DNA of 64,000 nt, taken from Phenylobacterium sp. RIFCSPHIGHO2_01_FULL_69_31 (GTDB taxonomy: Bacteria > Pseudomonadota > Alphaproteobacteria > Caulobacterales > Caulobacteraceae). Position 1 is the stretch's first letter, and every line of letters begins with the position of its first letter. The notes beneath the pieces are model-generated. The model was not told the origin of the DNA, made no database searches, and was given only the letters and a program-made list of their open reading frames with translations. Shown here piece after piece: positions 28,230 to 38,048 of the stretch. The position numbers and the translations under genes are program-made. The stretch spans positions 131,611 to 195,610 of the forward strand of contig NZ_MHXN01000007.1 of assembly GCF_001824475.1 (NCBI RefSeq), written 5' to 3'.

Positions 28230-30587
28230 ATGGCTCGGAAGAGCGCTCAAGGCGCCGCCGACAGGGCCCAGATGGCGCAGTGGCTGTTCGACAACAGCCG
28301 CGACCTCATGCAGGTCGTCGCGCCGGATGGAACCCTGCTGCAGGTCAACCAGGCCTGGGCCGACTTCACCGGCCTGAGCCAGGAGGAGCTGGTCGGCCGA
28401 TCGGTCTTCGACTTCTGCCATCCCGAAGAGATCGAAGGCATCCGCGCGCGCGCCGACGTGGCGCAGCCCGGCGACGTGAGCGAGGCCGAGGTGCGCCTCA
28501 AGGATCGACATGGGAAGTGGCGCTGGGTCGCCGCCCGCCGCCAGGTCATGGAGAACGGCGCGCATATCGGCAGCATGCGCGACGTCACCGACGAGCGCAC
28601 CTATCGCGCGGAGAGCGAGGAAGCCCGGCGGACCCGCAAGGCCCTGGGCGCCGCCGCCGGCATCGGCGTCTGGGAGTTCGACCCGCGCAAGGACGTCATC
28701 TGGTGGTCGGACGAGATCGTCGAACTCGTCGGCCTCGACCCCTCGGTCGAATGGACCGCCGAGCGCTTCTATCAGATCGTCCACCCGCGCGACCGGGCGA
28801 AGATGGCCCAGATCATGACGGACGCCGTCGCCAACGGCGGCGACATGCGGATCGAACACCGGATCCGCGCCCGCGATCGCTGGCTGACCATGCGGGTCAC
28901 CGTCCGGACCGAACGGATCGCCAGGGGGTTCCACGCCCTCAAGGGGATCTCCGAGGACATCACCGAGCTGGCCGAGGCGCGCGATGCGGCGCGCAAGGGC
29001 GAGCAGACCGCCCGCAAGGCCCGTCGCGAGGCCCAGGCCCTGGCCGGTCGCCTGGCCCTGGCGCTCGAAGCCGCCGAGGCCGGCGTCTACGAGATCGATC
29101 ACGTGGGCAAGACCTTCTGGTGCTCGCCGGAGTTCGAACGGATCACCGGCCGCAAGAACTCGAGCTACGAGGAAGCGACCGAGCTCCGCTATCCCGGCTT
29201 CCACGTGGACGACCTGCCGCACGTGCGCGCCTCGTTCCGCGCTCTGCACCGCGGGGACAAGAACTCGGGCGAGAGCTTCGAGGCCCGCATCGTGCGGCCC
29301 GACGGCAGCGAGCGCTGGGTTCGGGTGTTCCATCACCTGGTCAAGTCGCGCAACGGCCGCTGGCTGAAGGCGGTCGGCCTGGTGCAGGACTGCGACACCC
29401 TCAAGCGCCAGGAGATCGCGCTGAAGGAGGCTCAGGTCGCCGCCGAGGCCGCCGCCGAGGCGAAGGCGGCCTTCCTGGCCAATATGAGCCATGAGATTCG
29501 CACGCCCATGAACGGCGTGATGGGCGTGTTGCATCTGCTTAAGAACGAGCGGCTGACCGACGACGGGCGCGGCCTGCTGCGCGAAGCGCTGTCCTGCGGC
29601 CAGATGCTGGCCGAACTGCTGAACGACGTCATCGACTTCTCGAAGATCGAGGCAGGACGCCTGGAGCTGGCTTGCGAGCCGGTGGACCCGGCGATGCTGG
29701 TCGAGGGCGTGGTGCGCCTGCTGGAGCCCCAGGCCAAGGCCAAGAACCTGCAGTTACTGGTCGACGCCGACCCGGCGCTCGGGTGGGTCAGGTCCGACCC
29801 CGTCCGTCTCCGCCAAGCCCTGTTCAACCTGGTGGGCAACGCCGTGAAGTTCACCGAGGCCGGCCGCGTGGTGGTGCGCTGCCGGCGCCCCGAACCCGGC
29901 GTGTTGCGCTTCGAGGTGGAGGACACCGGAGTGGGTATCCCGGAGGCGGCCCAAGACCGGCTGTTCGAGCGCTTCAACCAGGCCGACGCTTCGACCACTC
30001 GCAAGTTCGGCGGCTCCGGCTTGGGGCTGGCCATCACCCGCCGGCTGGCGGAGATGATGGACGGCGACGTGGGCTTCAGGTCCGTCGAGGGCCAGGGCTC
30101 GACCTTCTGGATCGAGGTGCGCGCCGACGCGGCCGAAGCCCAACAGGAGGCGGCCGAAGCTCTGGACACCCTGCTGGACGGCGTGCGCGTGCTGGTGGTC
30201 GAGGACAACCCCACCAACCGGCTGATCGCCACCAAGCTCTTGGAGAACCTGGGCGCGGCGGTAGAGACGGCGGCCGACGGCTACGCGGGCGTGGACGCTG
30301 CGGCCCGCGGCGGCTTCGACCTCATCCTCATGGACATCCAGATGCCCGGCATCGACGGGTTGGAGGCCGCCCGCCGCATCCGCGCCCTCGGGGGCGCCGC
30401 CGCGGCGACGCCGATCGTGGCCCTGACCGCCAACGTCCTCGCCCACCAGCGGCAAGCCTATCTGGACGCCGGCATGGACGGGGTGGTGGGCAAGCCCATC
30501 GCGCCCGGACTGCTGCTGGCCGAGATCGCCCAGGCCGCCGCCAACCGCGACGTGCCGGACAGCGAAGCCGACACCGCGGCGGCCTGA
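28230..30587 (+). CDS. hybrid sensor histidine kinase with three PAS domains
   Basis: 785-residue soluble hybrid kinase with no transmembrane segment. Order: PAS1 (about 12-125), PAS2 with PAC (130-255), a short coiled linker, PAS3 (270-390), HisKA with the phospho-accepting His in FLANMSHEIRTPMNG (near residue 420), HATPase_c with NAVKF N-box (about 532), EDTGVGIP and GGSGLGLAI, and a C-terminal receiver (656-770) with VVEDN, the phospho-Asp in LILMDIQMPG and the ALTAN switch. No output gene adjoins, so the partner is unknown. The PAS domains suggest a cytoplasmic ligand, light or redox cue. Confidence 0.93.
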   Translation: MARKSAQGAADRAQMAQWLFDNSRDLMQVVAPDGTLLQVNQAWADFTGLSQEELVGRSVFDFCHPEEIEGIRARADVAQPGDVSEAEVRLKDRHGKWRWVAARRQVMENGAHIGSMRDVTDERTYRAESEEARRTRKALGAAAGIGVWEFDPRKDVIWWSDEIVELVGLDPSVEWTAERFYQIVHPRDRAKMAQIMTDAVANGGDMRIEHRIRARDRWLTMRVTVRTERIARGFHALKGISEDITELAEARDAARKGEQTARKARREAQALAGRLALALEAAEAGVYEIDHVGKTFWCSPEFERITGRKNSSYEEATELRYPGFHVDDLPHVRASFRALHRGDKNSGESFEARIVRPDGSERWVRVFHHLVKSRNGRWLKAVGLVQDCDTLKRQEIALKEAQVAAEAAAEAKAAFLANMSHEIRTPMNGVMGVLHLLKNERLTDDGRGLLREALSCGQMLAELLNDVIDFSKIEAGRLELACEPVDPAMLVEGVVRLLEPQAKAKNLQLLVDADPALGWVRSDPVRLRQALFNLVGNAVKFTEAGRVVVRCRRPEPGVLRFEVEDTGVGIPEAAQDRLFERFNQADASTTRKFGGSGLGLAITRRLAEMMDGDVGFRSVEGQGSTFWIEVRADAAEAQQEAAEALDTLLDGVRVLVVEDNPTNRLIATKLLENLGAAVETAADGYAGVDAAARGGFDLILMDIQMPGIDGLEAARRIRALGGAAAATPIVALTANVLAHQRQAYLDAGMDGVVGKPIAPGLLLAEIAQAAANRDVPDSEADTAAA

Positions 30588-30669
30588 CCTCAATCCCGGG
30601 GCTTCCGGCTGTCTTGCGTGCGGCCGCCTGTCCGCTACGGTCCCGCGCTTCGTTGCGTTGGGGACCATC

Positions 30670-32481
30670 ATGGATCGCAGGCTCTTCCTCCAGGGCGCCG
30701 CGGGTGCGGCCCTCTTCACCGCCCTGCCGGCGCAGGCGCAGGGACAGGGCGAGGACCAGAAGCTTCGAGCGCTGCTGGACCGGTTCTGGGACGAGCAGAT
30801 CGACGAGGCCCCGGAGGCCGCCACCAGCCTGGGCCTGGACGTGGGCGCCCGCGCGGGCCTCCGGGCGAAGCTGAGCGACTATTCGCCGGCCGGGCGCGAT
30901 GCGATGTTCCAGCGGACCAAGGGGCGGCTGACACGGCTGAAGGCCATCGACCGCGCCCGCCTGGGGCCTGCCGCGCAGATCGACTACGACGTCGTCCGCT
31001 ATCAGTACGAGACGGCGGTAACGGGCGGCGAGCGGTTCCGCTTCGGCGAGGGCGCCTCGGCCAGCTTTTCCTACGCGCCCTATTCCCCCTATGTAGTGAG
31101 CCAGCTTTCCGGGCCCTACCAGGCGCTGCCGGACTTCCTGGATTCCAAGCATCCGGTGGCGAGCGCGGCCGACGCCGACGCCTATCTGCAGCGCCTGCGC
31201 GGGTTCGCCACTGCGCTGGACGCCACGACCGCTAGCCTCAAGGCCGAGGCGGCGCGAGGCGTGCTGGCGCCCGGCTTCCTGCTGGAGCAGGCGAGCACAC
31301 AGCTGGGCAAGCTGGCGTCGTCGGACGGCCTGGCTACGGCCTTCGCGAAGAAGGCGGCCGCGGCGGGGGTTGCGGGAGACTGGAAGGCCCGTGCCGACGA
31401 CATCCTGGCCAAAGCGGTACGGCCGGCCGTCGAGCGCCAGAAGGCGGCGGTGGACGCCCTGCGCAAAACTGCCAGCGACGACGCGGGCGTCTGGAAGATT
31501 CCCGACGGCGAGGCCTACTACGCAGGCGCGGTGGCCTATCAGACCACCACGGCGCTGAAGCCGGAGGAGATCCACCAGCTCGGCCTCGATCAGGTGAAGG
31601 CGCTGACCGCCCAGATCGATACCTTGCTGCGCGCCGAGGGCCTGACCGGCGGCACGGTCACCGAACGCCTGGTGGCGCTGAACCGCCGGCCGGACCAGCT
31701 TTATTCCAATACCGACGCCGGCCGCGCCGAACTGCTGGCCTATCTGAACACCCGCGTCGCCGACATCGAGAAGCGGCTGCCCCGGGTGTTCGCCACGATC
31801 CCGAACGCGCCGATGGAGATCGTGCGGGTGCCGCCCGCGATCGAGGACGGCGCCGCCAACGGCTACGCCCAGGGCGCCTCGCTGGACGGCAAGCGGCCGG
31901 GGCGGTTCTACATCAACCTCAAGGATACGGCGGAGTGGCCGCGCTATTCCCTGCCCAGCCTGGCGTTCCACGAGGCCTATCCGGGCCACCTCTGGCAGGG
32001 GGCGATCGCCCAGCAGTCGACCGACATCCCGATGCTGCGGCGGCAGGGCGGCGGCTTCTCGGCCTATGGCGAGGGCTGGGGCCTCTACGCCGAACAGCTG
32101 GGCGACGAGCTCGGCTGCTACGACGACGATCCCCTGGGCCGGATCGGCTATCTGCAATCGATCCTGTTCCGCGCCGTGCGGCTGGTGGTGGACACCGGCC
32201 TGCACGCCAAGCGCTGGAGCCGGGAGAAGGCCACCGACTACATGGTCGAGGCGACGGGCCGGCCGCGGGGCGGGATGCAGCGCGAGATCGATCGCTACTG
32301 CGTCTGGCCGGGGCAGGCCTGCAGCTACAAGGTGGGCCACAACGAATGGGTCCGGCTGCGCGAGGACGCCCGCGCCCGCCAAGGCGAGCGCTTCGACATC
32401 AAGCAGTTTCACGAGGTTCTGCGCCGCGGGCGCATGCCGCTGGTGGTGCTCGAGCGGGTGGTGAAGACGACGCTGGTGTGA
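30670..32481 (+). CDS. DUF885 family exported metallopeptidase-like protein
   Basis: 603 residues from the ATG at 30670. The N-terminus MDRRLFLQGAAGAALFTALP carries a twin-arginine signal ending AQAQ. The long helical DUF885 fold follows, with the family signature RPGRFYINLKDTAEWPRYSL and then LAFHEAYPGHLWQ near residue 433, whose HExxxGH arrangement resembles a zinc site, and SAYGEGWGLYAEQLG, which supplies the downstream Glu. Family members are thought to be periplasmic peptidases. Next to an MFS transporter, an M19 dipeptidase and a TonB receptor, it fits a peptide-scavenging role. Confidence 0.88.
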   Translation: MDRRLFLQGAAGAALFTALPAQAQGQGEDQKLRALLDRFWDEQIDEAPEAATSLGLDVGARAGLRAKLSDYSPAGRDAMFQRTKGRLTRLKAIDRARLGPAAQIDYDVVRYQYETAVTGGERFRFGEGASASFSYAPYSPYVVSQLSGPYQALPDFLDSKHPVASAADADAYLQRLRGFATALDATTASLKAEAARGVLAPGFLLEQASTQLGKLASSDGLATAFAKKAAAAGVAGDWKARADDILAKAVRPAVERQKAAVDALRKTASDDAGVWKIPDGEAYYAGAVAYQTTTALKPEEIHQLGLDQVKALTAQIDTLLRAEGLTGGTVTERLVALNRRPDQLYSNTDAGRAELLAYLNTRVADIEKRLPRVFATIPNAPMEIVRVPPAIEDGAANGYAQGASLDGKRPGRFYINLKDTAEWPRYSLPSLAFHEAYPGHLWQGAIAQQSTDIPMLRRQGGGFSAYGEGWGLYAEQLGDELGCYDDDPLGRIGYLQSILFRAVRLVVDTGLHAKRWSREKATDYMVEATGRPRGGMQREIDRYCVWPGQACSYKVGHNEWVRLREDARARQGERFDIKQFHEVLRRGRMPLVVLERVVKTTLV

Positions 32482-32538
32482 CGGCAAAGTTCCGCGCTAT
32501 GCGGGATCGCACAAGTCCTTGGGGAAGGAAGACAACGT

Positions 32539-34194
32539 ATGGCGGAGATCGCCGCGACGGACGCTGGCCAGAAGCCGACGTCGCTACGGACCGTGGTGGC
32601 CGCTTCGTCCGCAGGGACGACGTTCGAGTGGTACGACTTCTTCGTCTTCGGAAGCCTGACCGGCGTCATCTCCAAGACCTTCTTCACCGGTCTGCCTGAG
32701 ACCGCCGCCCTCGCCGCGGCGCTGGCGCTGTTCGGGGCGGGCTTCCTGTTCCGGCCGCTGGGCGCGCTGGTGTTCGGCCGCATCGGGGACAAGGCGGGGC
32801 GCAAAGGCGCCTTCTTGGCCACGGTGCTGCTGATGGGCGGCGCCACGGTCGCGATCGGCCTGCTGCCCAGCTACACCCAGGCCGGCATCATCGGACCGGC
32901 GCTGCTGATCCTCATGCGGATCATCCAGGGCTTCGCCCTGGGCGGTGAGTACGGTGGGGCGGCGATCTATGTCGCCGAGCACGCGCCGGCCAACGGGCGC
33001 GGCCGGGCGACCAGCTGGATCCAGACCTCGGCGGCGTTCGGCCTATTCGGAGCGCTGATCGTGATCCTCCTGACGCGCCTGGCGGTCGGCAACGAGGCGT
33101 TCGACGCCTGGGGCTGGCGGATCCCGTTCCTCTTCTCGGGCGTGCTGCTGGCGATCTCGATTTGGATGCGCCTGAAGCTGACCGAAAGCCCCGAGTTCGC
33201 CAAGCTGAAGGCCGAGGGCAACGAGACCAAGGCCCCGTTCAAGGAAGCCTTCGGTCACTGGCCGAACCTGAAGCTGGTGCTGATCGCCCTCGCCGGCGTC
33301 ATGTTCGCCCAGGGCGCCGTCTGGTACACGGCCTTCTTCTACGTCCAGACCTTCATGGAACGGTTCCTGAAGGTCTCGCCCGAGACGATCAATCTGCTGA
33401 TGCTGTCGGCCACGGCGGCCAGCGCGGTGCTGTATGTCTTCTTCGGCTGGCTGTCGGACCGCGTGGGCCGCAAGGCGGTGATGCTGTTCGGCATGATCCT
33501 GATGACGGCCGCCTACTTCCCCGGCTTCCACATGCTGTCCAAGACGCTGAACCCAGCGCTGGCCGAGGCCGAGGCCGCCACGCCGGTGGTGGTGATCGCC
33601 GATCCCGCCGACTGCTCGGTGCAGTTCGACCCCGTGGGCAAGGCCAGCTTCGTCTCCTCCTGCGACATCGCCAAGTCGACCCTGGCCAACGCCGGCGTCT
33701 CGTACCGCAACGAGCCAGGCGTCCCGGGCCAGCCGGCCCTGGTGCGCATCGGCGCCCAGACGATTCCGTCCACCAGCGCCGAGGGCCTGTCGCCGCCGGT
33801 CGCCAAGGCGGTGAAGACCAGCGTCGAGAACCGGCTGAAGACGGCGCTGAGCCAGGCTGGCTATCCGGCCAAGGCGGACCCCGCGCGGATGAACCTGTTC
33901 GGCGCGTTCGGCGTGCTGCTGGTGTTCGTGACGGCCGCCACGGCGCTCTACGGGCCGATCGCCGCCTGCCTGGTGGAGCTGTTCCCCACGCGGGTGCGCT
34001 ACACGGCCATGTCGCTGCCATATCACATCGGCACCGGCTGGGTCGGCGGTTTCGTGCCGTTCACCGCCTTCGCGATCGTCACCACGGTGGGCGACCTCTA
34101 CTCCGGCCTCTGGTACCCGCTGGCCTTCACGGTGATCTCCATCATCGTGTGCCTGATCTTCCTGCCCGAGACCAAGGGCAAGCCGCTGAGCTGA
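32539..34194 (+). CDS. MFS transporter (metabolite:H+ symporter type) with inserted loop
   Basis: 551-residue inner-membrane transporter of the MHS branch. TM1 begins with SSAGTTFEWYDFFVFGSLTG, loop 2-3 shows GRIGDKAGRKGAF, TM4 region GGEYGGAAIYVAEHAP, and loop 8-9 repeats the motif as GWLSDRVGRKAVML. The family usually has 430-450 residues. The extra length is an insert at about residues 332-450, with two cysteines (ADCSVQ, SSCDIA) and a charged helix, after which the last TM segments resume (LFGAFGVLLVFVTA). The substrate is unknown; neighbours suggest peptides or amino acids. Confidence 0.92.
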   Translation: MAEIAATDAGQKPTSLRTVVAASSAGTTFEWYDFFVFGSLTGVISKTFFTGLPETAALAAALALFGAGFLFRPLGALVFGRIGDKAGRKGAFLATVLLMGGATVAIGLLPSYTQAGIIGPALLILMRIIQGFALGGEYGGAAIYVAEHAPANGRGRATSWIQTSAAFGLFGALIVILLTRLAVGNEAFDAWGWRIPFLFSGVLLAISIWMRLKLTESPEFAKLKAEGNETKAPFKEAFGHWPNLKLVLIALAGVMFAQGAVWYTAFFYVQTFMERFLKVSPETINLLMLSATAASAVLYVFFGWLSDRVGRKAVMLFGMILMTAAYFPGFHMLSKTLNPALAEAEAATPVVVIADPADCSVQFDPVGKASFVSSCDIAKSTLANAGVSYRNEPGVPGQPALVRIGAQTIPSTSAEGLSPPVAKAVKTSVENRLKTALSQAGYPAKADPARMNLFGAFGVLLVFVTAATALYGPIAACLVELFPTRVRYTAMSLPYHIGTGWVGGFVPFTAFAIVTTVGDLYSGLWYPLAFTVISIIVCLIFLPETKGKPLS

Positions 34195-34197
34195 AAT

Positions 34198-34310
34198 CCT
34201 CCCCCATCGGGGGAGGGGGATCGCGAAGCGGTGGAGGGAGTCCGCTCAAAACGCGGCTGAGGACCCCCTCAGTCGGCATTCGCCGACAGCTCCCCCGACG
34301 CGGGAGCAAT
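34198..34310. repeat. intergenic palindromic element
   Basis: A 113-base element fills nearly all of the space between the MFS stop and the M19 dipeptidase stop. It contains CCTCCCCC-AT-CGGGGGAGG (34198-34216), a G-rich GAAGCGGTGGAGGGAGTCCG part and GTCGGC-ATTC-GCCGAC (34272-34287) followed by AGCTCCCCCGACGCGGGAG. Mosaic elements of this look are dispersed in Caulobacteraceae genomes as far as I know. Between convergent genes it may end transcription from both sides. There is only one copy in the window. Confidence 0.6.
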
Positions 34311-34313
34311 TGG

Positions 34314-35633
34314 CTACTTCGCCGTCCCGTCCAGATCCGCGAGTTTGGCGTAGGACGGCGGGGTCGTGGCCTGCAGCTTCTTCGCCACCGTCTCGGCCTC
34401 GCGTAGGGCGCGCAGGACATTGCCGCCCGCCAGCTTGCCCAGGTCCTCGTCGGACCAGCCGCGGCGCGCGAGCTCGGCCAGCAGGTCGGGGAACTTGTCC
34501 ACTCCGTCCAGACCCACCGGCGTGTCGCCGATGCCGTCGAAGTCCGAGCCGATGCCCACGCAGTCCACGCCGCAGACCTTGGCCAGGTGCTCCACGTGGT
34601 CGGCCACCTGGGCCAGGGTGGCGGGCGGGCCGGGGTTGGCCTTGTCCCAGGCGTCCATGGCCGCCTTGGCGCGCTCGGGCTGGCCGATGTAGAGGCCCCC
34701 GAACGGCGGGGAGTTGTAGCGCGCCTGCTCGGCCGAGCGGTCGGCGGCCCAGCGGTTGCGCGCCTCCGACACATAGGTCGTGGCGAAGTTGACCATGACC
34801 ACGCCGCGGTTCGCCTTCACCAGCGCCAGCACGTCGTCCGGCACGTTGCGGGCGTGGTCGGCCACCGCCTTGGCCCCGGAGTGCGAGAAGATCACCGGCG
34901 CCTGGGTCGCGGCCAGGGCGTCCTTCATCGTCTTCTCGGACACGTGGCTCAGATCGACCAGCATGCCCAGCCGGTTCATCTCGGCCACCACCGCCTTGCC
35001 GAAGGGGGTCAGGCCGTTGTGGGTGGGGTTCGCCGTGGCGCTGTCGGCCCAGCGGTTGTTGATGGCGTGGGTGAGCGTCATGTACCGCGCGCCGGCCGCA
35101 TACATCTGGCGCAGCACCGGCAGGCTGTCGTTGATCTGGTGCCCGCCCTCGATGCCGATGAGGGAGGCCACCTTGCCGGCCTTATGGGCGCGGACCACGT
35201 CGTCGGCGGTGTAGGCCATCTCGAACACGTCGGGATAGCGTGTCGCCATACCCTTCACGATGTCGATCTGTTCCATCGTCATCTGCACGGCGATGGGGCC
35301 GTCATACTGCGGGGATATGAATACAGACCAGAACTGGCCGCCGACCCGGCCCTTCTTCAGGCGGGGAATGTCGGTCATCAGGCCGATGGAGCCCGGTCGA
35401 GGTCCCTTCAGCTGGGAGGTGTCGGACCGCAGGTCGATCTTGCCGACGTCGCCCCCCGCCCGGCCGCGGATCTCGCCGGGCAGGTCGTTGTGGCCGTCGA
35501 TCAGCGGGGTCTTGGCCAGCACCTTGTCGACCCGCGCGGCGATCTTGGGATCGGCCGCCTGCGCCCCCGCAGAACCGGCCCATGCCAGGACCGCCATTGC
35601 GGCTCCGCAGGCCGCCGCCATCTTCAACGCCAT
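34314..35633 (-). CDS. M19 family membrane dipeptidase
   Basis: 439 residues from the ATG at 35633. Signal peptide MALKMAAACGAAMAVLAWAG ending AGAQA. The zinc-binding marks of renal-dipeptidase-like enzymes are present: DGHNDLP near residue 45, the bridging Glu in GIEGGHQIN, YMTLTHAINN, DLSHVSEKTM, IFSHSGAKAV, and the GIGSDFDGIG region near the C-terminus. It cleaves dipeptides, possibly including D-amino acid-containing ones, in the periplasm. Its start is 78 bases beyond the stop of the TonB receptor on the same strand, so the two may be cotranscribed. Confidence 0.94.
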   Translation of the reverse strand: MALKMAAACGAAMAVLAWAGSAGAQAADPKIAARVDKVLAKTPLIDGHNDLPGEIRGRAGGDVGKIDLRSDTSQLKGPRPGSIGLMTDIPRLKKGRVGGQFWSVFISPQYDGPIAVQMTMEQIDIVKGMATRYPDVFEMAYTADDVVRAHKAGKVASLIGIEGGHQINDSLPVLRQMYAAGARYMTLTHAINNRWADSATANPTHNGLTPFGKAVVAEMNRLGMLVDLSHVSEKTMKDALAATQAPVIFSHSGAKAVADHARNVPDDVLALVKANRGVVMVNFATTYVSEARNRWAADRSAEQARYNSPPFGGLYIGQPERAKAAMDAWDKANPGPPATLAQVADHVEHLAKVCGVDCVGIGSDFDGIGDTPVGLDGVDKFPDLLAELARRGWSDEDLGKLAGGNVLRALREAETVAKKLQATTPPSYAKLADLDGTAK

Positions 35634-35711
35634 AGGAATACGCCCCTCAATCCAGACCACCAGCATGCAGAGGTCGCCGGGCCGGTCAACGCACGGCCGG
35701 CCCGGCGACGA

Positions 35712-38048
35712 TCAGAACTCCGTCGACAGGGTCACCTGCACCGTCCGCCGCGGCCCCGGCCGGAAGAAGGCCGGCGTGCTCACGGTAGTGCTGATCGTGC
35801 CGAGGTAGTCCTCGTCCAGCAGGTTGTCGACGTTGACCCGGGCCTTGACGTTCTTGAGGTGACCCCAGTCCACCCCGTCACCCAGGTCGAGGTAGGCGGC
35901 GAGGATGGTGTAGCCGCCCGTGGTCTCGGTGTTGGTGAAATTGGTGTAGCGCTTCGAGATGGTCCGCGCCGAGAGGTTGAAGATCGCGCCCTGCACCGGC
36001 TCGAAGGTCACGCCGCCCTGGAACAGCCACTCGGGGAAGTCGGGGACCTTGTTGCCGGCGATCAGGAACGTGGCGAAATTGTCTTTGAATTCCGAGATGT
36101 TGTACGAGACGTTGGCGTTGAAATAGACCTTGCCGCCGAAAAGCTCGGGCTTCCACTGGCCGCTGAACTCGGCGCCCTTGGCCTCCACCGCGCCCACGTT
36201 CTGGAAGAAGGTCTCGGTGGTGGTGCTGCCGGGCACCGGCGAGGCGAAGGACTGCAGCCGGTTGTCGAACTTGGTGAAGTAGGCGACCAGCGAGGCGTTG
36301 AACGTGGGCCGATTGGTGCGCACCCCCAGTTCGTAGTTCTTCGCCTTCTCGGCGTCAGGGCCGGGGGCCAGGGGGCTGGCGGCCGAGAAGATGTCGTCGG
36401 CGCCGCGCGGCAGGGCCATGTTCTCGGAATAGGAGGCGAAGACCTGGTCGCGGTCTGTAACCGACCACACCGCGCCGACCTGGGGCAGGAAATAGTCCTT
36501 CCAGTTGTCGGTGATGGTGGGCGTGCGCCGGTTGATGAAGTCGGCGGGGTTCCGGTAGCCGCTGATCTCGTAGTCGATGTCCAGGCCCTTGAAGCCCACG
36601 TCGACCTTCAGGCGGTCGTCCAGCAGGCTGATGGTGTCCTTGACGAAGACCTGCAGGGTCTTGCGGTTCGAGGTGTAGTCGCGCTGGAGGTGCACCGGCT
36701 CGTTGAACAGCGGCGCGCCGTCGGGGTGGCCGTTCTCGACGTTGTAGCGCTGCTGGGTGCGGTGATAGTCGTCGTCCTCGTACCAGGCGCCAGCCTGGAT
36801 GGTGTTGATCCCCCACCGCCAGGTCAGATTGCCGTTCACGCCCTTGCGCGTGCCGTCGATGGTGGACAGGCCGTACTGGATGCCGCGCGGTGCGAACAAG
36901 CCCGGCACGATCAGGCGCTCGGCGTTGTAGTTGGCCAGCGAGGTGGCGTAGGCCTCGGGCGAGACGCCATAGCCTTCCTTGTCCTCGTAGTAGCCCGTGA
37001 CGGAGACGTCGACCGCCTCGCCCAGCGGCGTCTTCAGGGTCAGGGCGTAGAGGTGATCCTCGCGGCTGTTGACCGCGAACTTGTAGTACTGGCTGTAGTT
37101 GCTGTTGGAGTACGGCACGCCCGCCGCCGTGATCGGCAGGGACGTGGCCGTGGCCGCCGAGCCCGCCGCGCCCGGGACCGGAATGTAGCCGAGGTAGGCG
37201 AAATCACGCCCGCTGCGGCCGAAGATGTCCCCTGCCGTGCCGGCGTACTGCGCCTTGGTGATCGAGGGGCTGTCGTAGTCGAAGTACTTGTTGTGCACGG
37301 TCTGGAAGGTCACCGAGCCCTCGCCGAACCGGTAGCGCAGCTGGCCTTCGTAGTGGTCGCGGTCGATGGTGCCGGGTCCCCGCCACAGCTCGCCGGAGAC
37401 GGTCGAAAAGCTGCCGAAGGCGGAGAAGCCGTTGTGCTCGCCGGTATCCAGGCGGACGAAGGCGCGCAGCAGCTCGTCGCTGCCGCGGCTGTAGCTGACG
37501 CGGCCGCCGAACTCTTCGGCCGGGCCGCGGCTGATGTAGCTGACGATGGGCCCCAGCGAGGCGTAGCTCGCGAGGGACACATCGCCCGAGCCGGCCGAGG
37601 CAGTCACCCGGGCCAGGTTCTCGTTGTCCACGTAGCGGTAGATGGGCGAGCCCCCGAACTGGTCCGAGCGGCCCATGGGCACGTCGTCGAGCAAGAAGCC
37701 GATCTGCTGGAAGTTGAAGGCCCGGACGGAGACGGAGTTGCCGAACTCGTACATCCCCAGGGCGTCATTGGCCTGGACGTTGAAGCCCGGCAGGCTCTCC
37801 AGCATCTTCAGCCCGGTGATGCCCGCCGGCGCCGACAGCAGGGCGTCGCTGGTGATCGAGACCGTGGCGGTGGCGTGATCCGTGCCGATGGCGACCGTGG
37901 CCTCGGACACCCGCGAGCCGGTGACCACCAGTTCCTCGATCTCGGGCGGCCGGGTTTGAGCCATGGCCTGCGAGCCCGCCAGGGCGCCCAAAAGCGCGCC
38001 GACGCTCACCATCCCTCGTGCAGCCTTCGCCTTGAATATGCTGTCCAT
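35712..38048 (-). CDS. TonB-dependent receptor
   Basis: 778-residue outer-membrane receptor. A basic signal peptide (residues 1-30, SQAMAQ), TonB-box-like EIEELVVTGSRVSEATV, plug with ITGLKMLESLPGFNVQ and VSVRAFNFQQIGFLLDDVPMG, then the barrel ending VQVTLSTEF with terminal Phe. The plug reads like receptors for organic nutrients in Caulobacterales, not like siderophore receptors. Together with the downstream M19 dipeptidase, the DUF885 peptidase and the MFS transporter it may take up peptides, but the ligand is not determined. Confidence 0.92.
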   Translation of the reverse strand: MDSIFKAKAARGMVSVGALLGALAGSQAMAQTRPPEIEELVVTGSRVSEATVAIGTDHATATVSITSDALLSAPAGITGLKMLESLPGFNVQANDALGMYEFGNSVSVRAFNFQQIGFLLDDVPMGRSDQFGGSPIYRYVDNENLARVTASAGSGDVSLASYASLGPIVSYISRGPAEEFGGRVSYSRGSDELLRAFVRLDTGEHNGFSAFGSFSTVSGELWRGPGTIDRDHYEGQLRYRFGEGSVTFQTVHNKYFDYDSPSITKAQYAGTAGDIFGRSGRDFAYLGYIPVPGAAGSAATATSLPITAAGVPYSNSNYSQYYKFAVNSREDHLYALTLKTPLGEAVDVSVTGYYEDKEGYGVSPEAYATSLANYNAERLIVPGLFAPRGIQYGLSTIDGTRKGVNGNLTWRWGINTIQAGAWYEDDDYHRTQQRYNVENGHPDGAPLFNEPVHLQRDYTSNRKTLQVFVKDTISLLDDRLKVDVGFKGLDIDYEISGYRNPADFINRRTPTITDNWKDYFLPQVGAVWSVTDRDQVFASYSENMALPRGADDIFSAASPLAPGPDAEKAKNYELGVRTNRPTFNASLVAYFTKFDNRLQSFASPVPGSTTTETFFQNVGAVEAKGAEFSGQWKPELFGGKVYFNANVSYNISEFKDNFATFLIAGNKVPDFPEWLFQGGVTFEPVQGAIFNLSARTISKRYTNFTNTETTGGYTILAAYLDLGDGVDWGHLKNVKARVNVDNLLDEDYLGTISTTVSTPAFFRPGPRRTVQVTLSTEF

